Source: Anastatus disparis
Lineage: Eukaryota; Arthropoda; Insecta; Hymenoptera; Eupelmidae
NCBI GenBank assembly: GCA_017163975.1
Contig: JAFFSR010000237.1
Coordinates: forward strand, 2,790,001-2,854,000
DNA length: 64,000 nucleotides
Reading direction: 5' to 3'
Every line of letters begins with the position of its first letter. Within the stretch, counting starts at the first letter, position 1. The notes below the pieces were generated by a model. It did no database searches and was not told the DNA's origin. It saw only the letters and a program-made list of their open reading frames with translations. A program made the position numbers and the translations under genes. Shown here piece by piece: positions 12,276-25,300 of the stretch.

Positions 12276-13854
12276 ATGTCAACTCTAAATATGGATGTTA
12301 ATGAAGATGATTTTGAGCCTTTAGAGCCTTCATTAAAAAACGTTGTTGAACAAAAATCGTTAAGATGGATATTTGTTGGTGGCAAAGGTGGTGTTGGTAA
12401 AACAACGTGCAGGTAAATTTTTAATAAATTATTTTGATATCATATTTTAGGTTATTTAAAATTTTTTCTTGCATTTAATATGTGAAATTTTAGTTGTTCG
12501 TTAGCCGTACAATTATCAAAAGTCAGGGACAATGTTTTGATTATTTCAACGGATCCTGCCCACAATATATCAGATGCATTTGATCAAAAATTCAGTAAAG
12601 TGCCAACAAAAGTTAACGAATTTGATAATCTTTTTGCAATGGAAATAGATCCAAATGCTGGCATCACAGAATTACCAGAAGATTATTTTGAAAGCGAAAC
12701 AGGTGTTTATCATTTAATTAACTCTTTTATCATTCATCTCTTCTTGCTATGAATCAATCTAATAATAAATATGTTTTTTTCAATAAGTTAAAGTAAATAT
12801 CTTAATTTCACATCATGTTTTACTTTTATATAAGTTAAAATAAACATCAAATATTTTATTCGATATTGATTTTGCTTTATAATAATTTATTATTGAAGAA
12901 ATTGATCTCTTTAAATAAGATAATAAAAAAATATAAATATTTTAGGAGCTGGAGAAACTATGCAATTAAGTAAAAGTGTTATGCAAGAAATAGTAGGCGC
13001 ATTTCCTGGTATTGATGAAGCCATGAGTTATGCAGAAGTAATGAAGTATGTAACAATAAAATAATGCTACAATATATTGAATTTCTCTCTTAATATTTAA
13101 AATTTATGTTTTAGGTTAGTCAAAAGTATGAATTTTTCTGTTGTTGTCTTTGATACTGCTCCAACAGGTCATACTTTAAGACTTTTGTCGTTTCCACAAG
13201 TAGTTGAAAAAGGCTTAGGAAAATTAATGAAATTAAAAATGAAAATTAGCCCATTTATTACGCAGGTTTGTAAAATATTCAAAAATATTATAATTTTGAA
13301 ATTATGATTACTATTGCTTACTATCTGAAATTTTTGTTTGCAGTTTAGTACCTTATTAGGTGTTTCGGATTTCAATATAGATTCATTTTCAAACAAAGTA
13401 GAGGAAATGCTTGCTGTAATACATCAAGTGAACCAGCAATTTAGGAATCCTGATCAAACAACATTTGTCTGCGTTTGTATAGCAGAATTTTTATCATTAT
13501 ATGAAACTGAAAGATTGGTACAAGAACTAACAAAATGTGGTATTGATACCCATAATATCATTGTAAATCAGTTAGTATTTCCCAAAACTAGTGATTCTCC
13601 TTGCAAACTTTGTTTAGCTAGACATAAAGTTCAAGAAAAATATTTAGATCAGGTATGTTATTTGATTCTACAAAAATTAAAAATTTTGTATCAACATAAA
13701 ATATTAAAAAATAATTTTTTTTTAGATTAATGATCTGTATGAAGATTTCCATGTAACCAAATTACCTCTTTTGGAAAGAGAAGTGAGGGGAGTTAAGGCT
13801 GTTCGAGAATTTTCCGAAAATCTTGTGAAGCCATATAAACCACAAAATGATTAA
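12276..13854 (+). CDS. ATPase GET3/ASNA1 (TRC40), tail-anchored protein targeting factor
   Basis: Six exons: 12276-12412, 12494-12702, 12946-13045, 13115-13265, 13344-13652 and 13726-13854. All junctions are GT-AG with matching phases, giving 344 residues, close to the ~348 of the human protein. The deviant Walker A loop [10 protein letters not shown] is at about residues 35-44. The switch I segment reads [12 protein letters not shown] and switch [14 protein letters not shown]. The A-loop region reads NQLVFP, and a CKLC motif supplies the cysteines that bind zinc at the dimer interface. In this family the cytosolic homodimer captures the C-terminal membrane anchor of newly made proteins and delivers it to the ER receptor (GET1/GET2, or WRB/CAML) in an ATP-driven cycle. 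The hydrophobic-groove region ([20 protein letters not shown]) is intact. The start lies in a favourable context (caagATGt). Nothing looks damaged. Confidence 0.96.
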
Positions 13855-14898
13855 ATTGTACATATACTTATAGTGGGAAAATATTCCAAAATTTTTATAA
13901 ATATCCATTCAAACAAACGGTTATTTTTTAATGTTAGTCATCATATTTTGATGAAATTTTAAATTACTCCTCAAATTGTAAATTATATAAAAAACAAATT
14001 TTTAAGCAAACCAAAATATTTGCATTTCTTAAATACTTCATAGATTCTTTAAAACTACATAAAAGGATAAAATTTGTAAAAACGAGATTTATGTTCATAT
14101 TTAAAATTTTTACAAACAAATATTTTATTCAATTCATATTTTATTAAGTTTGGTGAACATTTTTTCAATAGATTGAATTGATTTAGCTTCATTAGTAATA
14201 TAGAACAGTTTGAAAAATTTCTAAGTTTCTTAAAAATAATTCTAGTAATTTTCAAATATTTTTTAAGAGTTCTATCTTTTACTTAATAAATTATAAAAAT
14301 ATATATATATATGTTTGTGCAGGATATATGAAAAATATGTGCAATTCAAAATAATCTTCCATTATTTAAAAAATTTAATGATTTTTTTCAATTTGTAGAA
14401 AAAACATATTTTTCCTATGAATTAATGTAAACTTCGAAATACATTTGAAAAATTAAAAATTTTATATAACATCCACATTGTCGTATTTTTATATTTATTA
14501 TGAAACAATTTATTTATAATAAAATTTATTTTCTAAATAATTTCATTCAATATTTTTTTAATTAAAAAAAATTTTTGACAATCTATCCGCAGTGATGAAA
14601 ATGAACAAATCCAGCACTGATAGCTAAATAATGTATTTCAAAAAAGATCAGTAAACAAGAATAAATCAACCATTATTTTTTTATTTCTAGTTTTGAGCAT
14701 TTATTCGCGTATGTCGCATGTACCAGCTGCTTAATGATATTGATTGTTAATAAAAAGTTTAGAATATTGCATAATGTTTGTAGACAAGAAACGCAATTAA
14801 AACCTCAAGCTCTTAATAGAGGTAATGAAATATTAACAGATATTAAAAATTGGCAAAATAAAAGATAAAGAGGAGAACGAGAATAGGGGACATCTGGA
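13855..14898. other. Convergent 3' region between GET3 and ZC3H15
   Basis: AT-rich DNA holding the 3' UTRs of two convergent genes. For the minus-strand gene an AATAAA signal is read at 14681-14686. No further gene was seen. Confidence 0.5.
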
Positions 14899-16801
14899 TT
14901 ACTCCTCTAGATCCAGGTCCCCGAGTTCTTCTTCAATGCCTTCTAAATCTTCTTCTGTAAAGAGGTTCTCGTTGATGGTTACAGCCATCGCTTGATCTCC
15001 ATCTATAAATAATAAAATTTCAAAAATTAATAATAATAAAAGTATACATTAATAAATAATTACACAAATACTAACCAGATACTGGAGTTTTATTGTTTTT
15101 ATTATTTTCGTTAGATTGAGAATTTTGACTAGAGTTTGCCAATCGATCTTCCTTTGCAACAGTACACAATCCAGTTGTATCAACTTGGCTAGCTTCCAAG
15201 ACAAGTCTGTCTACATCTAATTCTCGATATTCAACATCATTCTCATCTTCCTCTTCTTCACGATCATAATGTGCTATAGCTTCATCTCCATCATCAATAC
15301 CTAAAATTAAAATATATTAGAATAAAGTTTTTTAAATGTTTTATTAAAATATTGCAATTGTAAAAATTTATAAATTAATATTTTACCATCTCCAACAGCA
15401 AGATCAGGATTGAAATAGAACATTTCTCTTCCGGAAATACCGACTTGACGTCCAGCTTTCATATCATTACGTTTCTTTTCTTCATCCTTGATAGCTTGCT
15501 GTTTCTTTTCTTTTAGTTTCCTCTTCTTCCAAGCCAAGAATGTCTCCAATGTTATTCTTGTCTAATAAAATAATGACCTCTTATTAATACAAATAAATAA
15601 CAATAACCGAAATGTATAAGAATGTAATTTTACTAAATTTATCAATATTAAAAATAAGTATATAAGTATAATTTATAGATATACCTGATTTGGACCCAAA
15701 TTAGCTCTTTCTCTTTCAATGAGATCTTCCAGCGATATCTCATCTTTCTTTTCTTCTTTTTTAATATCTTTTTTCAAGACAAATCCAGGTGGCAGTGCAT
15801 GCCTATAAATGCATTTTAGACCACTAGGACATTCCCAAAACCAACCATATTTGGATTTTTCAACAGCTTCCAGGAAATGCTTACAGATCTAAAATTAAAA
15901 AAAAAGATTATTAAATTACACCTAAATTTTCTTATTTAACTATATAAATTTAAAAATAAAATGATTTGTATCATACAATATCAGTAGTAGGTCTATTTCC
16001 ACCAGCCGCATGCTTCTTTTCGACAACTTGTTTAAGTTTGTCTTCATCCCAACCATCCATGGTATCGGCTTCTTTATCTACATCTTTATCCATATCACAA
16101 TAAAGTGATCGTTTTTCTGCCTTTCTTTCTACACTTAAATCGTGCGAGAATTTGCACTTGTCTCCTTTGGTACATTGTCCTTGTTTGAAGAAAGCACAGA
16201 CGACAGATTTTGGATCAGTACCTGGAAAAAAAAAATACAAAATAAACATAAAGAATTCAATTTTATCACTTTTATTCTTAAAAAAATATTCTTTTTTAAA
16301 CAACCTTTATCAACTTTTTGTGTTTGGACGGGTTTGAAGATCAAAGCCAACTCTTGTTGTTCCTTCAACTTCTTTTCTTTTTCCAATTTCTTAACATTGG
16401 GATCTTCTAATTTACGTGGATGAACACCTCCAGATTTAACTTGTTTCTCTACTTGCTGAATGAATTTTTGTTGTTTAGCTCCTTTCTTATTTTTTATACC
16501 AAAGGTTTTATCCTGTAAAAAAAAGATTAGCAAGTGTAACATACTTTAGTAAATATTTACAACCAAAAAATAAATAAATTAAAAATTTTTTTTGAATGAT
16601 TAATAAAAGGTTCCTAAAAAATGAATACAAATAAGATAATAAAAATTAATCCATAAAATTTTGGCAGATCGATTGAAAGGTATATTTTCTAATTATCGCT
16701 ATATATATATACACGTTTTGCACACATACCTCGATCACCTTCTCCTTCTTTTTTTGCTCCGTTTTTTTACTAGGAGCTGCAGCTGCTTTTTTCGGCGGCA
16801 T
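14899..16801 (-). CDS. Zinc finger CCCH domain-containing protein 15 (DFRP1)
   Basis: Seven exons on the minus strand: 16730-16801, 16305-16512, 15977-16221, 15685-15888, 15387-15561, 15076-15300 and 14899-15002. The product is 410 residues, against 426 for the human protein. It opens with a Lys-rich segment starting [20 protein letters not shown]. The first CCCH finger reads [19 protein letters not shown] and the second runs from [20 protein letters not shown] to the final C-x3-H in CIYRH. The DFRP region follows, with [28 protein letters not shown] and [12 protein letters not shown]. An acidic tail ends in LDLEE. In the family this protein binds and stabilises the translational GTPase DRG1 and associates with ribosomes. 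The last two exons are the least conserved, as usual. The ATG is the first in frame. Confidence 0.95.
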
Positions 16802-18187
16802 TCCGACTGCTGCTCAATTTCTACAACGACAATCTTAATAATTTTATTATTAATATTAAATGTTGCAAAGGAAAATTAATAAAATTTCAGCAATTCCTAG
16901 CCTATAAGTTCCTTTCTCGTAGAGGGAATTTGCAAGAGTCGATGAACGTGTCTTTTGGCCTTCGTTTCGAGTGATTAGTGCTGCCACCACATTGTGATTA
17001 CTCGACTTTTAAATCAGCTGTTATTGAATTTTGTAGTTTAAATTTTAAACACATAAAATAGAAAAATATGTATTTTACCTTATTCAACAACGACAACGAG
17101 ACAGTTATTGATGATATAAACAAACTATGATGTTTATTTTATTTTAAATTATTTGAAAAATGTATTAATTAAAAATGGGTACAGTTTATTCATATTTTAA
17201 TTGAGATCAAATCTCATTCATTTTATCATATATGAAACATTTACCATTGCAATAGTAACCAAGAAACAATAACGTATTTTTAAGTACCGTAAAAATTTAT
17301 TTTTCAATTTTTTATTGCTTCTAGATAAATCTAACTATGCAATTATTTTTGTACATACAACAAATACGTTCTTTATTTAAAAATATATTATTTAAAATTT
17401 GAAAAAAAGCTGATTAAAAAGTACAAAAAGCATTTTATGAAAATCATTAAAAATTGATTTTTTAACTAATTTAAAGTGTTCCAACAAACGTTTTCTATTT
17501 TATTTTATTTAGGTTTACCAATAATTCGTGGAGAAAGTTCGTTAACATCATAAATCGACAGTGTTGCACTTTTTGCGATGGTGAAACCATAAGATACTTC
17601 CTTAAAACATAAAAATAGTTTTAAAACTATTTTTATAGAAGTGCAATTTAATGTATAAAACATTTATCTGCAAATCGCGTGAAAAGCTAAATTATTTCAC
17701 TTTAATTTATTCTTACAAATAAAAACTATACAATTTATTTATAAAATATTATTATTATAGGAAATCGATTTGATAAACTATGAATCTCCAAAATTTAAAT
17801 TGTAATTAAAAAACATTTAATAATTTAGGAGATATTTTAATTTTAATGATAGTTTTTTTTTTTAATTAAAATATGTAAAGTTTAGAAAAAATGTTCTATG
17901 AATTGTTTAAAAATAAAATGGTTTTATTTATTTGAAGTAATTGACAAAATATAATTTTTGTTATTTACAATTTATAGAGTATAAAAAATTTAATTATCCA
18001 TTTACATTTAGTATAACACATGAAGTCATAAAAATAGAATATTATATTATATCTTTCCTTATTTTGAAAATATATTTTAATTTCTTAAATTTATTAACTA
18101 GACGCAAAACGAAAAACAATTTAAGAGAATAATTATAATTAAAATTAAAAGTCAAACATTTATCAATCTTATGATTTTCACACACTC
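16802..18187. other. Intergenic DNA between ZC3H15 and the PLPP6-type gene
   Basis: Contains the ZC3H15 promoter at its left end and the 3' UTR of the PLPP6-type gene at its right end. AT-rich, with no repeat family member and no additional exon seen. Confidence 0.5.
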
Positions 18188-19784
18188 TTAAACATGATAT
18201 TCACCTCCATCTAACTTTTCATCAGTGAGCCACCAAATTAAATCTGTACAGGTATCTTTCTCTAAGTATATAAGACCGACAAAGAGAGCTTCAACAAATC
18301 CCAAAAGTACACCCACAATAACATCAAGAAGATGATGTCTTCTCATTAAAACTCTTGAAATACAAACACAGGTAGCCCAACATAACAGAGGTGGCACAAA
18401 TATATAATGAACAGGCCAATCATACAAAAAGAAGCAAGCAATGTAAAATGCTCTTGATGCATGGCCAGAAGGAAAAGAAAACTTATCAGGACCTAGATCA
18501 AATGCACTTGAGTTTTTTCCTGGTCTGCGCCTTCTGACGATTGCTTTTATTATGGCAACACATGTTACATCCAAAATTAATCCTAAAATTTGTATCAAAT
18601 ACACGAATGTGTAAAACTATAAAATCTTGTAAGTACAATTTTTTGTTATTTATCAGCTATATACGCACCTATGAAAAAATTGACTTGCATCTGATATAAA
18701 TTTTTACTGTTTATCACCCAAATAAATCCAACCCAAACTGGAATCCATAATAATCCATGACAAGAAACCTACGCATAGAATATAAAAATTTATTAGTGTT
18801 TCAAAATTGAAATTTTATAAAATCTTAAATTATCATGATTATAAATATACAATGATAATAAGATTATGAATGTTAGGTATAATTAAGTCATGAATCATTT
18901 AATTAGCAATACTTTTTGTCTGAATGTAAACTATTTTATACGAGTTATTCTAATTTTAGGTTTATTTTTTATTTTTTAGATTTTGTATACTAGATCTATG
19001 CAAGGGCAATATTATTTGCCTTTATAGGTTTTACTTTGCTTTTATCGGTTTACTCTGTGTTATTGCATATGAAGATATTTGTGAATGTCTTTTAGATAAC
19101 ATAATTTATAAAAAGAATTTATCTATGCAATAACACTATAATTTAAATTTTTTTTATAAGATATTTTATTCACCTCAAGTAGTTTGTAATGTGTTTTCAG
19201 TTGTCTGAAAGTTAAAAACTTTTCCATTAATTTAACAAACTTATCTGTTAAATACACATCTACATCCAATACTTTTGCAACTGCGGGAGGCAGACTTCTC
19301 TTCTTCTGGGTCTAGAAAATAAAAAATAAAATAAAAAATAACAAAAGATTAATTATATTACCTATTAGGAGAGAAAACAAAAAGTTCTACAATATTTTGG
19401 CTTAAAAATCCTGTAAAAGATTTTTTTATTTATTCGTTAAACTTGAGTAAAAATGTATATGACATTAAAATTCTCTTTTAGTACTGTAAGAAAAACTGAA
19501 TTATCTTAGTAAGAATCAAAATGAAGAGATTCAATTGTTCGTTTTATATTAAATTAATAATAAATAATACTCTATAGTCATTCAAGGAAAAAGAATAAAT
19601 AATGGAAGATTAAGTAATAATCGAGTGCAACTTAGATTCTAAAGATAATTTTCCATCCAACTAAAATGTGGATATAAACATTAATTTTTCATTAAATTCT
19701 ATTAACAGGAAATTTACAAAGAAAAGAGAAATATTTTAATCTTATAATTAACACGTATTAAATAATATTCCTAACCTTATCCAT
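18188..19784 (-). CDS. Polyisoprenoid diphosphate/phosphate phosphohydrolase, PLPP6 type (PAP2 family)
   Basis: Four coding exons: 19776-19784 (only Met-Asp-Lys), 19174-19311, 18669-18768 and 18188-18582, giving 213 residues. The acceptor of the last exon was chosen at 18582 because it restores phase and joins FFI to GLILDV. The three PAP2 phosphatase motifs are present: KAIVRRRRP at about 95-103, FPSGH at 119-123 with catalytic-type His123, and SRVLMRRHHLLD at 158-169, with His165 as the likely nucleophile position. Several hydrophobic segments indicate a multi-pass ER-type membrane protein. Family members dephosphorylate presqualene or farnesyl/geranylgeranyl diphosphates. The protein lacks the long N-terminal extension of mammalian PLPP6. 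The nine-base first coding exon is unusual but has good splice signals. Substrate is inferred from family only. Confidence 0.9.
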
Positions 19785-20129
19785 GATTTTCAACGGCTAT
19801 ATATTTTTCACTTTAAGTAAAATTTATACAATGCTGATGTCAGCACGAAACATTAAGCAAGTAATATTATAATATAATTTCAAAACATTATCTTATCGGC
19901 TTATCTTTATTGTGAACTATCAGCAATCGGCTATGTCTGTTGACACATAATAATGAACTTCGCGAAACTCTCAGCTGTTCTGCAAGTCTAAAATAGGCAT
20001 ATAATATAGGCGCCAAAACATACATGCATATGTATATAGGTATGCATGATGCGTATTTATTTTAAGCTCATTACAATATTGCAATTCATTATTTTTACGT
20101 TTTTCAATGTGTTAGCACAGAAAAATCTT

Positions 20130-21010
20130 GGCTTGGGACATCTTAAGTGGTCAAATAACTTGTTTTAAATAAATTTAATGAAAATTTTCAAATATTTTAA
20201 CATATTTCAAAAACTATAAATCGCACAGAAAATTCAAATGAAGCTTATTCGATTTATTATTCTATAATTATTTTTCCTAGTAAATTGAAAAATGTCAATA
20301 AAAAAAAGCATTTAGGGAATTTATCATATTGTTTTTCACGTATATTCAATTAAAAATTATTCTTATATGCATTTTTTTTAAGGTCAGTATTTTAATAAAA
20401 AAATCAATGATGTAATTTCATCTCATCTTGGAAGCTAAAGTACACAATATTAAAATACATTATTCTCGTAAGAAAATATCGAATTTCGATAACTTGCGAA
20501 ATATTGATTTCGCACAAAAAAATTATCAAACGTACTTTTACTTACAAAATGAAAAACTGAATAAATTAGCTCGATTCTTTTAAATTTTATGTCTGTCTCG
20601 TTTTTGAAAAAATTTAAATATTATTAAATTTTAAATTAATTTTGAGAAAATTGCGGTTTTTAAAAATGAACAGAAAATAATTTTTTATTGTACATGAGCA
20701 ATTACAAAATTTTTGTTGATAACTTATTTGATTATCGATATTTAACAAAATCTGAATAAAATATGGTATTTTGTAGAAATAATTACAAAAAATCACAAAA
20801 TATTGATTTTATGCAAAAAGTCATTGAATACTTTTTATTCAGAATAATAAATTAATTATTTAGTTCCATTTGTACTTTTTGTTTAACTCATAGTTTTTGA
20901 GATATAGCAAAAAAACTTTTAAATTTGATCAAATTTGTTGATTATAACAATCTGGAAATTTCCAAATCAAAATTTTTCGATGCTAAAAATAAAAAAAACA
21001 TGATCAATAC
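20130..21010. repeat. Degenerate inverted duplication
   Basis: The stretch around 20190-20275 (tttcaaaaactat, then caaatg and ttattattct) resembles the reverse complement of about 20820-20925 (tctcaaaaactat, caaatg, ttattattct) with the landmarks in the same order and spacing. Inner parts (attgatttcgc and attgatttta) look related too. It is too diverged to set ends or a target duplication; it may be an old foldback repeat. Confidence 0.4.
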
Positions 21011-21169
21011 TGTTATATTTATTTCCAATCACATACAAATTTTGTACGTGTAAAGTTTTTGAATGTTTACTTTCTAAACTAAAGATAAATGAAGGTCTAT
21101 ACAATGGACTCACGGGTATTTTTTCTTGATCCTCATAGGAGACAAAATTATTTGCATGATTTCATTCAG

Positions 21170-21376
21170 AGGTATCAGTGGCTCACTCGGTAGAGCGATG
21201 GATTTATAATCTCGAGGACTCGAGTTCGAATCCCGCTCTCGGCGGCCGATTGACACAAGCACCACTGTACTTTATATGTGCTTTGTTCACAAACACACTG
21301 AGAAACCTCCGTCGCTAATTAGTATCGTATAATGATAGCATAAATACAGCAACGTTAAATAAATATAAAAAAATAA
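21170..21376 (+). mobile_element. tRNA-derived SINE, copy B
   Basis: Full-length copy with the tRNA-like head (tggctcactcggtagagc, gagttcgaatccc), the shared body and an AAATAAATATAAAAAAA tail. It lies between the PLPP6-type and COX8-like genes. Confidence 0.85.
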
Positions 21377-22390
21377 GGTTTTATAATTATCCAGTAATCT
21401 AGGCGTGATTTTTTTTTTAACTTTTTTAATTTCGAACCGTTTCAAGGCGTGCTTTTAACTGCAAGGATATACTTGAACTTTTGCAATTAGACCAAATAGC
21501 TGACCTGCGAAGAATCTTTCATGCACATACCCAAAAAATAACACGCTTACTTCTTTATTATATTGTCAAGATATACTTATATTCAATTAGATTGTATACA
21601 TTAGATACTGAAAAGACAAGTCAAAGTACCTTCTTAGCTAAGAAATCGAAACTTTTTTTTATATTTTACCTTTCGTTTAATATATCCAATTATCGCGTAT
21701 CGAAAGAGTATTGAAATGTTAGTTTCAGAATTTTGAATTCCCCGCGTATCGTGTTCGCGTTTCTTATGCAGTAACCGTGCATCGAAGTAAATTCTATTTT
21801 TAGTGGCGGCATTTAATAATTAATAAATTCATTCTATTGCAATGTAACATAATTGAAAACCATCAAAAATATTTTTTAATAATATAATTAAATTTAAATG
21901 TTAAAATCAAAATAAAATGCTAATCAAGATGTGAATTAAAATAAAATCAATTTTGATTTTGATCCACGTATTCCTTAATGCACATGATATATTATTAGAA
22001 ACTTGCAGTTGCATAAAGCTCTCTGCATAATATATTGTTCAATGTCTGGAATTCACGCTATTGGTTGATGAAATTTACTTTTTTTATCTAATTGGTTGGT
22101 TTGATAAATTATAAGGAGCTTTCTTGCAAGCACCTCGTGCTTGATATAAGAAGTATTGACCAATCGTAGAACTTTTTATCGCTATCATACACGTGAAACG
22201 GCTTACATAATGCAGTCCTTGGCTAAACATTGATTGCTTGAATGGAATAAACCAATGGAGTAAACGCCGAACTCGGACCAGCTCATTTATGTGAGTAGAG
22301 CCTAAAGAATTTCACGAGCAGCATCGAACTGTAGCAGACAGCAAAAAAAGCTCTTCGAACGACCAGAGGTATTTTTTCAATAGAATCAAA

Positions 22391-25300
22391 ATGTACGCTG
22401 TTCAAAAATTAGCAAGGACATCGAAAATCGTAAGTGCAACGGCTCAAGGAGTTCGGCACTATGATACCATGGTCACAAAGCCAAGACATAGAGTCTCTTT
22501 TGCGGTAAGAACGTTTTCTATTTAGTTTCGTCTTATGTAATCGATATAATTTTCTCAGTTATGCACTTTGCTCTAAGTAATTCTAATTAGATTTATGGGA
22601 TTTAAATAAGTGATAAATTATCACGAAATATAAAGTATATTTAATATGCAGTAGTTGCATCGATTTATAATGCTAATTGTGGAGTTCAATAAGTTCGTAA
22701 GGTTACGTTATCATACACGGAAAATTAATTTTTTGTTGTTAAAATAATTATAATTCAAGTATTTGCAAATAATTATTGGCTTATAAATAAATCACAATTT
22801 ACTAACATGCTTATTATAATTCTAATATTTTTTAAGTTTCAAACATGAACAATTTCATCTAAAAATTAATTATTAATAAATATTTTTGGTGAAAATAATT
22901 TTGGTTTAAATATATTTAAGTTTGTTAAAAAATTTTAATAATCCATATATAATAGAATTTAAAATTCTTTAGTTTTATTTATTTTTGTTTTGTTTTGATA
23001 TTTTTTTAAACATTTTAAAATATTTTTTGATAAATCCGCAAATTATTGGAAAAATTCAATTAAATTTTTATTTAAATAAACACGAGAGTATAAAAAATAT
23101 TAAAATAATATCGATCATCTCTTACATTTTTTAAATATTAATAAACAATAACACGCCAGAGTTGGCATTATAAAAATACAAATCTAAAACATTTAAAATT
23201 TTCCATTACATTGCATAATCCAACGAAACCACACCGAGAGACAAATTAAGTAATTATCCCATCAGATTTTGATCACGCTATGAATTCATGCACGTTTTTT
23301 ACAATAGTTTCGGTTCTTATGTGTACTAATCACATGGTATATACAGACGAAAAAATGGCTAATGGTGCTTGCAAGCATTCCACGAAGCTCTTGGATTTTG
23401 CTGCAGTGGCGCCGCGTAATAATCGTATGCAATTCGTGCATCGTTGATGCATATAACACAATATTTATAGCAAAATATTATCGTTTATTGTTTACTATTG
23501 CACAGAAATAAAAAAAAAGAATATCGAATATTTACCTATTTAAATGAAAATTATATTAAATTTTTTTTTTAATTGATAGCTTTACAATTTAACCTGTTAT
23601 TCTTGGACTTATTGTCATTTGCCTTTTTGAAAAATTACTTACTCTATAGACTCCTGTCATTATTTCATCGCAACATTGCAGTGAAGCCTAGTGTTCTGTA
23701 GAATTATGATTAGTCATTTTTTTGCATTTTTTTATTATTTACACAATGTGCAATTGTTTACATAAAATATAAATTCATTGCAAGAAAAATAAATGAAATC
23801 ATTGCTTAATTAAAATCAGATTTAAATACAATAAGATTAGAATAATCACAAATGAGCCGGTGAGTGGCTCAGTCGGTAGAGCGTTGGATTCGTAATCTCG
23901 GGGTTCTGAGTTTGAATCCCGCTCTCGGCCGATTTATACAAGCACCACTGTACGTTACATGTGCTGCAGTTCACAAACACACTTACGAGCTCCGTCGCTG
24001 ATTAGCATTACAAAATATCATAAATATAGTGACGTTAAAGAAGAATAAAAATAAAATTATTAGTATTTTCTTCCTCGCATTTGGTTCTACTTTCTAGTCG
24101 ACAAAGATACTTTAAAGTAAATAAGTTTGAAATATAATCCAACAATATAATTAATTTTTTTTATCATAGGAATTTTTTATTCGGATATTGAGAGGCATGA
24201 TTTCTTTTTGTTTAAAATCGTATTAAGTGTGTAAACTTTGAAAAAAAAACTTCATCTTTAATTCACGAACAATCTGTTTTTTTTTTAAATTAATTTTTAA
24301 CATAATTATTTGGATTGGCTTTACCTACAATATTTAGAATAATGTATTTATCTAATAAATAATTTCAATATCATAATATCACAAAACAACAATATCATAA
24401 TATAACATAACATATTTTAATAAATTCAAATGCTTTAAACAATCGCGTATTTTTAAATATTTTTGAACCCAAATGATTTACGTAAGCATACATAAGTTTA
24501 CTAGATACATAATAAATATCAATTTAGATGTTGTATAAATTATAAATTATTTCATAACGAAGTCTCTACAACTTTAAGCTTAACCAGCCTTTATATTTCA
24601 ATAAAACATTTCATAAACAGCTGAAATTTTTATAAATATTATAATTACAGAATAAAATCAATAACATGGTATGGTATTAAAATTATTTAGAATTTATTTA
24701 TTTTTTAACAGGAGAAGCTTGGACTTGGTCTCGTTCTCACTGTAACACCGTGTATAATTCCCGTGTGTTTCGGTACCCAATTCCTTAACTGGCGCTCGCA
24801 AAAAGGAAAATAATTAGTCTCACAATTGAAATTTAGTATTTATAAAGAAATTGAAAATACATACGTTATTTTAAATAAATTTTATGCGTTAAATATAATG
24901 CGAATAAGTATTAATTGAAAAAAAAGTGAAGTATCTTCTTATTCCTCTGCTTTATGAACTATTAACATTTTTATAATTGCAAAAGAAATATTAGTTTTTA
25001 AAGCTACAGGTGTATAAGTTTTCATCATATTAAAATAATGTTTAATTAGATTATTATCATCATGTTTTTTATTTTGTTTTATTTCATACCATTTTTTCTA
25101 CCTTTTTACTTGAATTGTACGACAAACTTTAATTGCATTTAAAATCAAAATTTACTAAAACTATCAAATAAAAAAAAAAACAATTCTTGGTAAAGCAATA
25201 AATAGTAAAATTAGGTATTTACATTACATAAGCAGTAAACCACAAGCTCGAACACATTCTTTAGTGAGTATATTTAAATAAAAGAATCAACTTGAAGTGT

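Larger units (their letters stand above)
19785..22390. other. Intergenic DNA with SINE and degenerate inverted duplication
   Basis: Divergent upstream regions of the PLPP6-type gene (left) and the COX8-like gene (right). It contains a degenerate inverted duplication at about 20130-21010 and SINE copy B at 21170-21376. The last ~200 bases before 22391 are less AT-rich and likely contain the promoter and 5' UTR of the COX8-like gene. Confidence 0.5.
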
